Below are positions 25,263 through 34,503 of a stretch of DNA of 64,000 nucleotides, in pieces (positions within the stretch are counted from its first letter, which is position 1; the number at the start of each line of letters is the position of its first letter). Source of the stretch: Tubiluchus corallicola (Eukaryota; Priapulida; Priapulimorpha; Priapulimorphida; Tubiluchidae). The stretch is from the NCBI GenBank assembly GCA_030141605.1, contig JAQGDQ010000216.1:228259-292258 (forward strand). Reading direction: 5' to 3'. The notes beneath the pieces are model-generated. The model was not told where the DNA came from. It worked only from the letters and a program-made list of their open reading frames with translations, and searched no databases. The translations under genes were made by a program, and so were the position numbers.

Positions 25263-25834
25263 TGTTTTTTAATTACAAAATACCGCAATATGTACGGGAA
25301 TACTTGGGCTTACTCTTCAACCGTGAACGACTGGGCAACTTGGCCGAAGGACTGAACGAAGGGCTTACCACCTACTGGGCAGATTCCTATGCTATAGACT
25401 TTGAACCTACGGGCGACATCAAAACCAACCAAGAATACTACTTTACACTGGGCAGGCAGTACCTACGCTACCGTGCCAATATAAACGGCAGTCAGTTTAG
25501 TTTACAAAACAGTTTGAACGACCTTTTTGACTTTGCCCAACGACGCATAAGAATACTCAACATAGCACGGCAAGAAAGTAAGATATACACAGGCTTTGAG
25601 AGCGAAAGCGACAACGAGCCTACACCCGTATTTACAGGTTTTGAAAATGAAGACAGCAACGGCACAGCAGGTATATACATAGGAGCCAATGCAGGCGACA
25701 AAGTGAACGAAAGGTTTATCATAGCTCTGCCCAACGACCCCGCTGTAACGGATCGAGAAGAAGAAATACGGGCGTGGATTGAAAGGTATAGAGCAGCAGG
25801 CAAAAACTACTATACAATAGAAATTAGTAATTAA
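25259..25834 (+). CDS. Tail protein I-like / DUF2313 (Mu gp48-position)
   Basis: A 191-residue protein. An N-terminal VREYLGLLFNRERLGNL helix and a final acidic region with VTDREEEIRAWIERYRAAG are consistent with the small baseplate protein that connects the J protein to the tail fibre. It lies between baseplate J and the fibre gene in canonical order. Family is inferred from synteny. Confidence 0.6.
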   Translation: MMFFNYKIPQYVREYLGLLFNRERLGNLAEGLNEGLTTYWADSYAIDFEPTGDIKTNQEYYFTLGRQYLRYRANINGSQFSLQNSLNDLFDFAQRRIRILNIARQESKIYTGFESESDNEPTPVFTGFENEDSNGTAGIYIGANAGDKVNERFIIALPNDPAVTDREEEIRAWIERYRAAGKNYYTIEISN

Positions 25835-25852
25835 TAAATAAATTCAAACAAA

Positions 25853-28615
25853 ATGAAAAGACAAAGTTTAGAAACAGGTGTACGTAGGTGGTTTGGCGAA
25901 GACTGGATAAAACTACAGAACGAAATATACAAAGCATTAGAACAAGGCTTGCTCAACAATCTTGACGACTGCATACTGGGAGGTATGGAAGTAACGCCTA
26001 ATGGTGGCAACTACGATGTAGCACCCGGTATATGCTATGTAGGGGGTAAGATAGCTATCTACGAAGGAGCTACTAACACAACACTGCCTATAACCTTGAT
26101 GCTCAAAGAAACACCCGCAGACGATAGGCTCTACTTAGACGGATCTACCAAACCAACACGCACCCACTACACAGCTGCTACAGACGGCACACTGGGCGGC
26201 AATTTGGAGATAAGCCCAACAAAAGACCCACGCATACAAATACCTGCCTTAAATAGCAACGGGGAGCTAATAGGAGTAGTGAAAAGCAACAGTACCACGC
26301 TTGACGACAGCAACACCTTAGCCACCAGTAAGGCAGTGAGGGATGCCACAAGGGGTAGTTCTACCGAACAGGTGCAAATAGGAAATGGTGCAGAAGCCAG
26401 TGGTATCAATTCTACCGCAGTGGGAAGCCTTGCAGCTGCCAGTAACGACTCTTCCGTTGCATTGGGACGAAAAGCAATAGCCAGTATGAACTTTTCCACC
26501 GCACTGGGATACCTCACAGAAGCCAGTGGACTCAATTCCACCGCAGTGGGACGCGAAGCAACAGCCAGTGGTTCCAATTCTATCGCACTAGGGAATGGAG
26601 CAACTGCCAGTAGAAGCTATTCCACCGCACTGGGACGCGATACACAAGCCAGTGGCGACTGGTCCACCGCACTGGGATACACTGCGCAAGCCAGTGGCGA
26701 AAATTCCACCGCACTGGGACGAAATGCACAAGCCAGTGGAAGCACTTCCACCGCACTGGGATACAATGCAAAAGCCAGTGGCTACTTGTCCACCGCACTG
26801 GGATACACTGCGCAAGCCAGTAGCACCTCATCCACCGCACTGGGATACACTGCAGAAGCCAGTCAAAACAGATCCACCGCAGTGGGACGAAGTGCAAAAG
26901 CCCGTGGAAGCTATTCCACCGCACTGGGAAACGAAGCAACAGCCAGTGCCGAAAATTCCACCGCACTCGGAAACACTGCACAAGCCAGTGGAAGCTATTC
27001 CACCGCACTGGGAACCTATGCAGAAGCCAGTGGAAGCAGTTCCACCGCACTGGGAGACAATGCAAAAGCCAGTGGAAGCAGTTCCACCGCACTGGGATAC
27101 GGTGCACAAACCAGTGGCGGCTGGTCCACCGCACTGGGATACGGTGCAAAAGCCAGTGGCATCGCATCCACCGCACTGGGAAACCAACCAGTAGCCAGTG
27201 GCGAAGATTCCATTGCAATAGGAAACAGAGTGATAGGCAGTGAAGATACTACAGCCAGTGGAGAACGCTCCATTGCAATAGGAAGCATTGCAGCAGCCAG
27301 TGGAGCCTATTCCATCGCACTGGGAAACGCTGCAACAGCTGATGGAATCAATTCCATCGCACTGGGATACAACACCAATGAACAAATAATTGGTGGAAAT
27401 AGTTCCATCGCACTGGGAGACAGAGCAAAAGCCGGAGGTGAAGCTTCCACCGCACTGGGATTCCAAGCAGCAGCCAGTGGACTCTATTCCACCGCACTGG
27501 GATTCCAAGCAGAAGCCCGTGAAAGCTATTCCACCGCACTGGGAATCGAAGCAATAGCCAGTAACGAAAATTCCACCGCACTGGGAACCTTTGCAATAGC
27601 CAGTGGATTCTGTTCCACCGCACTGGGATGCAATGTAAAAGCCAGTGAAAGCTATTCCACCGCACTGGGATACAATGCACAAGCCAGTGCCGACAGTTCC
27701 ACCGCACTGGGACAAAATACTACAGCCAGTGGCGTACAATCCATTGCAATAGGAAACAGAGTGATAGGCAGTGAAGATACTACAGCCAGTGGAGAACAAT
27801 CCATTGCAATAGGAGGCAGTGCAACAGCCAGTGGAATATATTCCACCGCACTGGGATGCAATGCAATAGCCAGTAAAAACAGATCCACCGCACTGGGATA
27901 CGGTGCACAAGCCACTAATATAGAATCCACCGCACTGGGAACCGCTGCAACAGCCAGTGGAAACAGATCCACCGCACTGGGATACAATGCAAAAGCCAGT
28001 GTAAGCAGTTCCACCGCAGTGGGAGAAAATGCACAAGCCAGTGGAGGCAGTTCCACCGCACTGGGACGAAGTGCAATCGTATCAGCAGACAGCACTATGG
28101 TACTTGGGAACTCTAATACTACTGTAATACTAAGCAATGGTAACGCGGTAACTTCCGACGAGCGAGATAAGATAGACATAGCCGATAATGAGCTGGGACT
28201 GGACTTTGTAAAGCAAATAAAAACCCGCAAATGGAGAGGCAACAATAGAGATAGGTACTGGGTAAAAGAAAAAGTAAAAGGAGAAAAAAGAGAAGGAGTA
28301 GAAGAGACAGAGGAAAGAGAAGTATTCAAAACAGATGAAAAAGGCGAACGTGTGTACGATGCTAAGGAACACGCCAAGGGAAGCAAAGCAGGCAAACGCT
28401 GGCACAGGGGGATAATAGCCCAAGAAATGTTAGAGCTCGTAGACCCGATGGAATTTTCGGGGGTAAAAGATACAGAGGTGAACAACCCCGACATCACCCA
28501 TCAAGAAATGAGCTTTGCCTACGACCAACTCATCGCCCCAATGATAAAAGCTATACAAGAACTATCGGCAAAAACAGAGGAGCTTTTTAAAAGAATAGAA
28601 CAATTGGAGAAGTAA
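25853..28615 (+). CDS. Long tail fibre with YadA-head repeats and S74 intramolecular chaperone
   Basis: A 920-residue fibre. Residues 1-170 form a baseplate-attachment region (GGMEVTPNGGNYDVAPGI). From about residue 175 to 745 there are about forty 14-residue units of the type ASGxYSTALGYxAQ, the YadA/Hep_Hag head motif that builds a trimeric left-handed beta-roll. The end (about 765 on) is a peptidase S74 chaperone: TSDERDKID with candidate catalytic Ser, TRKWRGNNRDRYW and RGIIAQEMLELVDP, ending in a coiled coil ELSAKTEELFKRIEQLEK. S74 domains trimerise the fibre then cut themselves off. Last gene of the rightward arm; a MITE-borne terminator follows. Confidence 0.85.
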   Translation: MKRQSLETGVRRWFGEDWIKLQNEIYKALEQGLLNNLDDCILGGMEVTPNGGNYDVAPGICYVGGKIAIYEGATNTTLPITLMLKETPADDRLYLDGSTKPTRTHYTAATDGTLGGNLEISPTKDPRIQIPALNSNGELIGVVKSNSTTLDDSNTLATSKAVRDATRGSSTEQVQIGNGAEASGINSTAVGSLAAASNDSSVALGRKAIASMNFSTALGYLTEASGLNSTAVGREATASGSNSIALGNGATASRSYSTALGRDTQASGDWSTALGYTAQASGENSTALGRNAQASGSTSTALGYNAKASGYLSTALGYTAQASSTSSTALGYTAEASQNRSTAVGRSAKARGSYSTALGNEATASAENSTALGNTAQASGSYSTALGTYAEASGSSSTALGDNAKASGSSSTALGYGAQTSGGWSTALGYGAKASGIASTALGNQPVASGEDSIAIGNRVIGSEDTTASGERSIAIGSIAAASGAYSIALGNAATADGINSIALGYNTNEQIIGGNSSIALGDRAKAGGEASTALGFQAAASGLYSTALGFQAEARESYSTALGIEAIASNENSTALGTFAIASGFCSTALGCNVKASESYSTALGYNAQASADSSTALGQNTTASGVQSIAIGNRVIGSEDTTASGEQSIAIGGSATASGIYSTALGCNAIASKNRSTALGYGAQATNIESTALGTAATASGNRSTALGYNAKASVSSSTAVGENAQASGGSSTALGRSAIVSADSTMVLGNSNTTVILSNGNAVTSDERDKIDIADNELGLDFVKQIKTRKWRGNNRDRYWVKEKVKGEKREGVEETEEREVFKTDEKGERVYDAKEHAKGSKAGKRWHRGIIAQEMLELVDPMEFSGVKDTEVNNPDITHQEMSFAYDQLIAPMIKAIQELSAKTEELFKRIEQLEK
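26390..28090 (+). repeat. Tandem 42-bp coding repeats (YadA head motif)
   Basis: About forty units of 42 bp, each with a conserved TCCACCGCACTGGGA core. A larger internal duplication is visible: the segment reading SIAIGNRVIGSEDTTASGE occurs at about 27209-27264 and again at about 27750-27805. These repeats explain the long open frames on the opposite strand. Confidence 0.85.
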
Positions 28616-28679
28616 ATGTTTATAATAAAGAAAAGGAATCTATAGACTATAAAACATTTGAATCAAGTGCTAATATGAC

Positions 28680-28775
28680 AAATATAGCACTATCTCATAA
28701 ACTGTATAAATAGAAAATGCCGAGGATTGCAACCCTCGGCATTTTTTTAGTTTACACACTTTGTGAAACAGTGTC
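28680..28775 (+). repeat. MITE-like element copy 1 with built-in terminator
   Basis: A 96-bp copy of the 116-bp element fully seen at 31666-31781; its left inverted repeat is missing. It contains the hairpin ATGCCGAGG/CCCTCGGCAT with T run (28714-28748), serving as terminator for the fibre gene, and ends with the CTTTGTGAAACAGTGTC terminal repeat. Confidence 0.65.
28714..28748 (+). terminator. Rho-independent terminator after the YadA fibre gene
   Basis: Stem ATGCCGAGG and CCTCGGCAT around a short loop, followed by TTTTTTT. It lies inside the MITE-like copy and is identical in layout to those at 31721, 34817 and 39501. Confidence 0.8.
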
Positions 28776-29120
28776 TGCAATACACTCTGCCCAAATCGAA
28801 ACAAGTCAGAACAAAAATATTACAGCCAACTGAAATGCAAAAAAAGTTGTTAAATATGAAATTATAAACTTGGGTGCTGCAATGCACAAAACAGGAAGTT
28901 GTTGTTTCAGACAAGGCTTAATGTAATGAGCCCTGAGAAGTAATATTGAAAAGGATCATGAAATAAAAATAAAAATTCTTAAAACATGGACCTGACATCG
29001 ACTTGCAGATGTAATTTTTTTCATATCCTCTTTACAGAGTTTTTTTTTTCATATCTTTTCATATCTTTGCAGAGTTTTTTCGATCATACTAAGACATCAA
29101 TTTAAAAAACAATAATTGAC
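28776..29120 (+). repeat. Upstream cassette repeat R1, copy 1, with promoter
   Basis: A 345-bp noncoding block almost identical to 31782-32125; its first 130 bases also occur at 34878-35005. It holds the leader of the first lipoprotein gene, including CATATC..TTT..CAGAG duplicates and a -7-like TATCTTTG at 29062-29069. No ORF is supported. Confidence 0.7.
29062..29069 (+). promoter_or_regulatory. Candidate promoter -7 box of GLUG gene 1
   Basis: TATCTTTG fits the Bacteroidota TAnnTTTG consensus about 50 bases before the first ATG. The same box precedes GLUG gene 2 at 32067-32074. It is independent of the late promoters, which suggests expression in the lysogen. Confidence 0.5.
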
Positions 29121-29183
29121 ATGAAAAAAACAATAATTGACATGAAAAAAACAATAATTGACATGAAAAAAACAATAATTGAC
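29121..29183 (+). repeat. Three tandem 21-bp repeats each carrying an ATG
   Basis: Three perfect 21-bp units (starting at 29121, 29142, 29163) precede ATG 29184, with a partial unit just before. The paralogue at 32126 has one unit. Copy number changes keep frame but alter the number of start codons and the leader length. Confidence 0.85.
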
Positions 29184-31568
29184 ATGAAGGTTGTAACTAA
29201 CACAAAGGTATCATCTAAATCTATTGCGTTACTATTATTATTTTCACTCTTCGTTTTTGCGTTAGGGTGTGAAAAAGAAAAAAAAGGTGTAGAGGCTCCT
29301 CTCTCCGGAGAAAAAGATATCAAGGAGTTTGTTTTTAAGGCAATTTATAATAAAAATGTACTAATAGCAGATGTGAACCCCGAAGAAATTTTAGAGGATA
29401 AAATTACATTAATAGTTCCCTATGGCACAGATTTATCAGTAGCATTAATCCCTAGCATAGAAGTATCAGAAAAAGCCAGAGTAAGCCCGGCAAGCGGTGT
29501 GGCAGTGAACTTTAAAGCAGGGTCGGCAGAGTACAAAGTAACAGCAGAAGATAATAGTGTAAAGAGTTATACTGTAATAGTTACGGAAAACAAGTGTGCA
29601 TTTACGAAATTTGTATTTGAACAAAAATATAATACAGGCGTATTAACAGAAGATACTGAACTCGGAGAAATTTCAGAAGAGAACAATACTATTAAACTAA
29701 ATGTTCCTTACAATACAGATGTAACAGCGTTAGTAGCCACTTTTGAGGTATCTGAGGGAGCCACAGTAAAGGTAGATGGAAAACAACAAACAAGTGGAGT
29801 AACAGGGGTTGACTTCTCAGATGTTAATGGTGTAAAATACACTGTAACAGCAGAAGATGGCAACACTAAGGATTATACTGTAACAGTTACGGAAGCACCC
29901 GCAAGTAGTGAATGTGAAATTACAGAATTTCTATTTGAGGGAGACAATAATGAGTTTGAGGATAATGTAACCGCGGAAAATATTACCGGAACCAACATTA
30001 ACATAACAGTTCCTTTCGGTACAGATGTAACAAAGTTAGTAGCCACTTTTACAGTATCTGAGGGAGCCTCAGTAACGGTAGATGGAAACCAACAAACAAG
30101 TGGAGAAACAGGGGTTGACTTCTCAGATGTTAATGGTGTAATATACACTGTAACAGCACAAGATGGCAACACTCAGGAGTATACTGTAACAGTAAAGTCA
30201 CCACAGCCCTCTTTCGCTACCGTGAGCTATTACGAGAGAGAGAACCGTATAGGAGCAGGGGATTTTGAAAAACCCGATCTGTTTGAGATAAGTGATATAG
30301 CAGAGGGGAACTACAATTACACATTGAAGATAGCAGATAAAACTGCAAATGGTACAGTAGAAGTAAAAGACGGTAATGGTACAATAGGCGGCAGTACGCT
30401 GCTTGCTTCTGACTGGAATGAAATAGATGATGGCAATATTATCATTGCATTAACCTTAGAAGGTTCTACCTTTAGCTACAACACTACCAAAGAGCAGTAT
30501 AATATAAAGAGCTGGCAGGATCTGCAGGGGATAAAATATAATCTAGGTGGTCGTTACACTTTGATGAATGATATAGAGCTGCCAGAACCCTCCCAAACAG
30601 AAGGCATTTTCCCGGAAGAGCTACCTAAAGAAGGCTTTGACCCTGTCGGTAATAATGATAATAATAGATTCGAGGGTTCTCTCGATGGTGATGACAAGGT
30701 GATAGAGAACTTGTTTATAGATAGAGAGAATACAAACGGGGTAGGCCTGTTTGGATATATACGGAACGCTGAGATAGAAAATGTAATTATAAAAATAGAT
30801 AACGAAGGAATAGGAATAACTGGAAATTCGAATGTTGGTGGGTTGGTAGGGCTTGGAATTAATTCAACAATTGATAACTGCCATATTACAGGAGGCTCCA
30901 TACTGGCAAAAGGTAATAACGCTGGTGGGGTATTAGGATATGGATCAGTTTCTGATACTGATCTCTTTGAAATATCAAAAAGTTCCGCATCAGTAAATGT
31001 TACCGCAGAGGGTGGCAGCGGTCGTGTCGGAGGATTAGCAGGATCTTTTGGATATTTGAATTATAACACTGATGCTTTAAAAATTAATGAGTGTAAGGCT
31101 ACGGGAAATGTAGCAGGCACAAATCACTTAGGTGGCTTAATAGGAGTGCTTGGAGGTACCGTCACCAACTCTTACAGCACAGGGGATGCTAAAGGTAGTA
31201 GCGGAGGGAGCACTTATGGTGGACTAATAGGAATTTGTACTGCTACAGGAGCAGCCATAATTGAGAACTGTTATGCCACCGGAGAGACGAATAATGCATC
31301 TCCACTGCTTGGTGGCTTGATAGGAGGAGATGCGTCTGAAAATAGTGATATTTATAGTTATTGGGATGAGGAAAGTTCAGGAGTGCAGGAACTTCCTGAA
31401 ACTCTGGCAGGAATTGGAGTTAGCAGTGGCAGCCATTTGAAAAAAGAGGGCAGCCAGTACAAAGATACTGAAAAGGATAGAGAAGTCTTTGAATACTGGG
31501 ACTTCTCAAATACTTGGAAATGGGTGAATGATGGAGAGTGGCCCATTCTCAATTGGGAGGCGCAATAA
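29121..31568 (+). CDS. GLUG-repeat giant lipoprotein 1 (prophage cargo)
   Basis: 815 codons. The first 21 codons are three exact copies of a 7-codon unit MKKTIID, each with its own ATG; the likely functional start is the ATG at 29184 (MKVVTNTKVSS). The lipoprotein signal ends FVFALGC with Cys as lipidation site. Next come three DUF5018-like beta domains of about 90 residues (EFVFKAIYNKNVL, KFVFEQKYNTGVL, EFLFEGDNNEFED), then a linker domain beginning FATVSYYERENRIGAGDFEK and a C-terminal beta-helix with GLUG motifs (NVGGLVGLGINSTIDNCHI, HLGGLIGVLGGTVTNSYST). Probable outer-membrane surface protein or adhesin, not a virion part. Own promoter and terminators on both sides. Confidence 0.75.
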   Translation: MKKTIIDMKKTIIDMKKTIIDMKVVTNTKVSSKSIALLLLFSLFVFALGCEKEKKGVEAPLSGEKDIKEFVFKAIYNKNVLIADVNPEEILEDKITLIVPYGTDLSVALIPSIEVSEKARVSPASGVAVNFKAGSAEYKVTAEDNSVKSYTVIVTENKCAFTKFVFEQKYNTGVLTEDTELGEISEENNTIKLNVPYNTDVTALVATFEVSEGATVKVDGKQQTSGVTGVDFSDVNGVKYTVTAEDGNTKDYTVTVTEAPASSECEITEFLFEGDNNEFEDNVTAENITGTNINITVPFGTDVTKLVATFTVSEGASVTVDGNQQTSGETGVDFSDVNGVIYTVTAQDGNTQEYTVTVKSPQPSFATVSYYERENRIGAGDFEKPDLFEISDIAEGNYNYTLKIADKTANGTVEVKDGNGTIGGSTLLASDWNEIDDGNIIIALTLEGSTFSYNTTKEQYNIKSWQDLQGIKYNLGGRYTLMNDIELPEPSQTEGIFPEELPKEGFDPVGNNDNNRFEGSLDGDDKVIENLFIDRENTNGVGLFGYIRNAEIENVIIKIDNEGIGITGNSNVGGLVGLGINSTIDNCHITGGSILAKGNNAGGVLGYGSVSDTDLFEISKSSASVNVTAEGGSGRVGGLAGSFGYLNYNTDALKINECKATGNVAGTNHLGGLIGVLGGTVTNSYSTGDAKGSSGGSTYGGLIGICTATGAAIIENCYATGETNNASPLLGGLIGGDASENSDIYSYWDEESSGVQELPETLAGIGVSSGSHLKKEGSQYKDTEKDREVFEYWDFSNTWKWVNDGEWPILNWEAQ

Positions 31569-31617
31569 TACTAAAACCCTACTTCAGGTAGAAATATAAT
31601 ACTAATTCAAGACAGAA

Positions 31618-31661
31618 CAAAACCCCGAAAAAGGACAAATTTGATCCTGAATCGGGGTTTT
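31618..31661 (+). terminator. Rho-independent terminator of GLUG gene 1
   Basis: AAACCCCGA and TCGGGGTTT arms flanking a 20-base loop, followed by TTCT. It lies 50 bases after the stop codon and is followed by a MITE-borne terminator, so the unit is doubly insulated. Confidence 0.6.
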
Positions 31662-31665
31662 CTGT

Positions 31666-31781
31666 GACACTGTTTCACAAAGTGTAAATATAGCACTATC
31701 TCATAAACTGTATAAATAGAAAATGCCGAGGGTTGCAACCCTCGGCATTTTTTTAGTTTACACACTTTGTGAAACAGTGTC
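31666..31781 (+). mobile_element. MITE-like element copy 2 (complete, 116 bp)
   Basis: It begins GACACTGTTTCACAAAGTG and ends with the inverse CACTTTGTGAAACAGTGTC: terminal inverted repeats of about 20-23 bp with a 2-base indel. Between them lies a terminator hairpin (ATGCCGAGGG/CCCTCGGCAT, 31721-31754). No ORF. No convincing target duplication. Nearby IS256-type transposase fragments suggest, but do not prove, an IS256-family parent. Confidence 0.65.
31721..31754 (+). terminator. MITE-borne rho-independent terminator between GLUG genes 1 and 2
   Basis: Perfect ATGCCGAGGGTTGCAACCCT palindrome continuing CGGCAT, then a T run. Near-perfect symmetry means it may act on both strands, though the T run favours the plus strand. 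Confidence 0.8.
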
Positions 31782-32125
31782 TGCAATACACTCTGCCCAA
31801 ATCGAAACAAGTCAGAACAAAAATATTACAGCCAACTGAAATGCAAAAAAAGTTGTTAAATATGAAATTATAAACTTGGGTGCTGCAATGCACAAAACAG
31901 GAAGTAGTTGTTTCAAACAAGGCTTAATGTAATGAGCCCTGAGAAGTAATATTGAAAAGGATCATGAAATAAAAATAAAAATTCTTAAAACATGGACCTG
32001 ACATCGACTTGCAGATGTAATTTTTTTCATATCCTCTTTACAGAGTTTTTTTTTCATATCTTTTCATATCTTTGCAGAGTTTTTTCGATCATACTAAGAC
32101 ATCAATTTAAAAAACAATAATTGAC
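31782..32125 (+). repeat. Upstream cassette repeat R1, copy 2
   Basis: Nearly identical to 28776-29120 with a few substitutions (for example GTAGTTGTTTCAAAC versus GTTGTTGTTTCAGAC). It contains the promoter-like TATCTTTG at 32067-32074. It supports a recent tandem duplication of the lipoprotein cassette. Confidence 0.75.
32067..32074 (+). promoter_or_regulatory. Candidate promoter -7 box of GLUG gene 2
   Basis: TATCTTTG, same context as at 29062, 52 bases before ATG 32126. Confidence 0.5.
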
Positions 32126-34432
32126 ATGAAAAAAACAATAATTGACATGAAGGTTGTAACTAACACAAAGGTATCATCTAAATCTATTGCGTTACTATTA
32201 TTATTTTCACTCTTCGTTTTTGCGTTAGGGTGTGAAAAAGAAAAAAAAGGTGTAGAGGCTCCTCTCTCCGGAGAAAAAGATATCAAGGAGTTTGTTTTTA
32301 AGGCAATTGATAATAAAGATGTACTAATAGCAGATGTGAACCCCGAAGAAATTTCAGAGGATAAAATTACATTAATAGTTCCCTATGGCACAGATCCAAA
32401 TGGATTGATTCCTACTATAGAAGTATCAGATAAAGCCAGTATATATCCGGAGAGTGGAGTCCCGGGAAACTTCACAGATGCAGCAACTTATACTGTAACA
32501 GCAGAAGATAATAGTGTAAAGAGTTATACTGTAATAGTTACGGAAAACAAGTGTGCATTTACGAAATTTGTATTTGAACAAAAATATAATACAGGCGTAT
32601 TAACAGAAGATACTGAACTCGGAGAAATTTCAGAAGAGAACAATACTATTAAACTAAATGTTCCTTACAATACAGATGTAACAGCGTTAGTAGCCACTTT
32701 TGAGGTATCTGAGGGAGCCACAGTAAAGGTAGGCACAGATCCACAAATAAGTGAAGTAACAGAGACTAACTTTACAAGCCCTGTTACCTACACTGTAACA
32801 GCAGAAGATGGCAACATATCTCAGGATTATACTGTAACAGTAAAGCCACAGCCCTCTTTCGCTACCGTGAGCTATTACGAGAGAGAGAACCGTGTAGGAG
32901 CAGGGGATTTTGAAAAACCCGATCTGTTTGAGATAAGTGATATAGCAGAGGGGAGCTACAATTACACATTGAAGATAGCAGATAAAACTGCAAATGGTAC
33001 AGTAGAAGTAAAAGACGGTAATGGTACAATAGGCGGCAGTACGCTGAGTATTTCTGATTGGAATAAAATAGATGATGGCAATATCAACGTTGTATTAGAG
33101 ATTGAAGAGATTGAAGGTATTGACTTTACCTACACTGTAACCAAAGAGCAGTATAAAATAAGAAGTTGGCAAGATTTGCAAGGTATGAAGTATAATTTAA
33201 ATGGTAGTTATACTTTGATGAATGATATAGAACTACCAGACCCTACAAACGGAACTTTCCCTGCCGAGCTTCCATCACAAGGGTTTAAGCCTGTGGGGCA
33301 GGCGCAGTGGACGGAGGATGAGAGTTTTAAAGGCTCATTTGATGGACAGAATTATGTAATAAGCAATTTCTTTATAAATAGAGTAGTTACGGATTATGTA
33401 GGTTTGTTTGGTAGTACCAAAGGTGCAACTACAACTATAGAAAATGTAGGTATAAAAATATCATCAGACGGTGTTACAGGAAGATATTATGTCGGCGGCC
33501 TGGTGGGGCGTGCCTTGGAAGGGAGCACTATTGAAAACTGTAATGTAACGGAGGATGATAATGTAACGGAGAATGATGATATAGTTACAGGAAAAAGAAC
33601 CATTGGCGGCCTGGTGGGGAGTGCCACTAATACCACTATTACCAACAGTTATACAATGATAAAAGTTAATTCAACTGGAGGATCTGCGGGAGATAGTGAT
33701 GTCGGCGGCCTGGTGGGGAGTACCACTAATAGCTCCATTACCAACAGTTATGCAACGGGGGATGTTACAGGAGATAGAACTGTCGGCGGCCTGGTGGGGA
33801 AGGCCGACAGTACTCCCGATATTGGCGACAGTAATATCACTATTGCCAACAGTTATGCAACGGGTAATGTTACAGGAAGTACGATTGTCGGCGGCCTGGT
33901 GGGGGTACTTGAAGCTAATAATAGTAATACGGGATCCTATATTTATAGAAGCTATGCCACAGGTAGTGTAAGTGGTACAAATGTTGAAGAAAGCTATGTA
34001 GGGGGGTTGGTTGGTCGTTTTTTTAGGGGAACTATTTCAGATAGTTATGCTACAGGCAGTGTAAGTGGAGTGAAATATGTAGGAGGGTTGTTTGGGCGTA
34101 TACACTATACTGATGCCTTTACAAAAAGAACTTACGCTACAGGTATAGTGACAGGGAGTAGTGATGTTGGAGGTTTGGGAGGCCATCAATCTGGAGGAGG
34201 AGATACTCATAGTTACTGGGATATACACAGTACAGGACAGACACAGTCTTCTGTAGGAACGGGTGTTTCCTCAAGATCTAATCTGGTAGAGATTGAAGGT
34301 AAATACTACGATACAGGCCCAAACCCTGATGTTGAAGTTTTCATTGACTGGAAGTTTGGCGATAATGATGAGAATCCTTGGAAGTGGGAGGGCACTGGTC
34401 AGTGGCCTACTCTCTACTGGCAGGGGAACTAA
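32126..34432 (+). CDS. GLUG-repeat giant lipoprotein 2 (prophage cargo)
   Basis: 768 codons, with one MKKTIID unit before the likely start at 32147. The signal peptide and lipobox (FVFALGC) are the same as in gene 1. Two DUF5018-like domains follow (EFVFKAIDNKDVL, KFVFEQKYNTGVL), the second identical to that of gene 1. Then comes the FATVSYYERENRVGAGDFEK linker domain and a longer GLUG beta-helix: repeated VGGLVG and NSYATG units from about residue 455 to 700 (for example DVGGLVGSTTNSSITNSYAT). The C terminus NPWKWEGTGQWPTLYW is shared by all three paralogues. Surface-exposed lipoprotein by inference. Confidence 0.75.
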   Translation: MKKTIIDMKVVTNTKVSSKSIALLLLFSLFVFALGCEKEKKGVEAPLSGEKDIKEFVFKAIDNKDVLIADVNPEEISEDKITLIVPYGTDPNGLIPTIEVSDKASIYPESGVPGNFTDAATYTVTAEDNSVKSYTVIVTENKCAFTKFVFEQKYNTGVLTEDTELGEISEENNTIKLNVPYNTDVTALVATFEVSEGATVKVGTDPQISEVTETNFTSPVTYTVTAEDGNISQDYTVTVKPQPSFATVSYYERENRVGAGDFEKPDLFEISDIAEGSYNYTLKIADKTANGTVEVKDGNGTIGGSTLSISDWNKIDDGNINVVLEIEEIEGIDFTYTVTKEQYKIRSWQDLQGMKYNLNGSYTLMNDIELPDPTNGTFPAELPSQGFKPVGQAQWTEDESFKGSFDGQNYVISNFFINRVVTDYVGLFGSTKGATTTIENVGIKISSDGVTGRYYVGGLVGRALEGSTIENCNVTEDDNVTENDDIVTGKRTIGGLVGSATNTTITNSYTMIKVNSTGGSAGDSDVGGLVGSTTNSSITNSYATGDVTGDRTVGGLVGKADSTPDIGDSNITIANSYATGNVTGSTIVGGLVGVLEANNSNTGSYIYRSYATGSVSGTNVEESYVGGLVGRFFRGTISDSYATGSVSGVKYVGGLFGRIHYTDAFTKRTYATGIVTGSSDVGGLGGHQSGGGDTHSYWDIHSTGQTQSSVGTGVSSRSNLVEIEGKYYDTGPNPDVEVFIDWKFGDNDENPWKWEGTGQWPTLYWQGN

Positions 34433-34465
34433 AAAAAGAGGCAAAAGTATACTTACTAATAATTA

Positions 34466-34503
34466 TTTAAACCCGTGCTTACTGCAAAGGCACGGGTTTT
34501 TTT
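34466..34503 (+). terminator. Rho-independent terminator of GLUG gene 2
   Basis: AACCCGTGC and GCACGGGTT arms around CTTACTGCAAAG-type loop, followed by TTTTTT. The same structure follows GLUG gene 3 at 39145-39181, and a diverged form lies at 55525-55557. Confidence 0.8.

Noticed and set aside
26580-28036. Long open frames on the minus strand (212 and 402 codons) opposite the YadA fibre
   Set aside because: They are created by the 42-bp periodicity of the fibre gene; the predicted proteins are simple reflections of the repeat (QCGG/RWN units) with no start context.
26390-28090. CRISPR-like regularly spaced repeats
   Set aside because: The repeats are in frame, encode YadA head motifs, and lack non-repetitive spacers of uniform length; no cas genes are present.
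25853-28615. Diversity-generating retroelement driving fibre variation
   Set aside because: No reverse transcriptase gene or template/variable repeat pair with adenine-specific differences was seen; variation is by repeat number instead.
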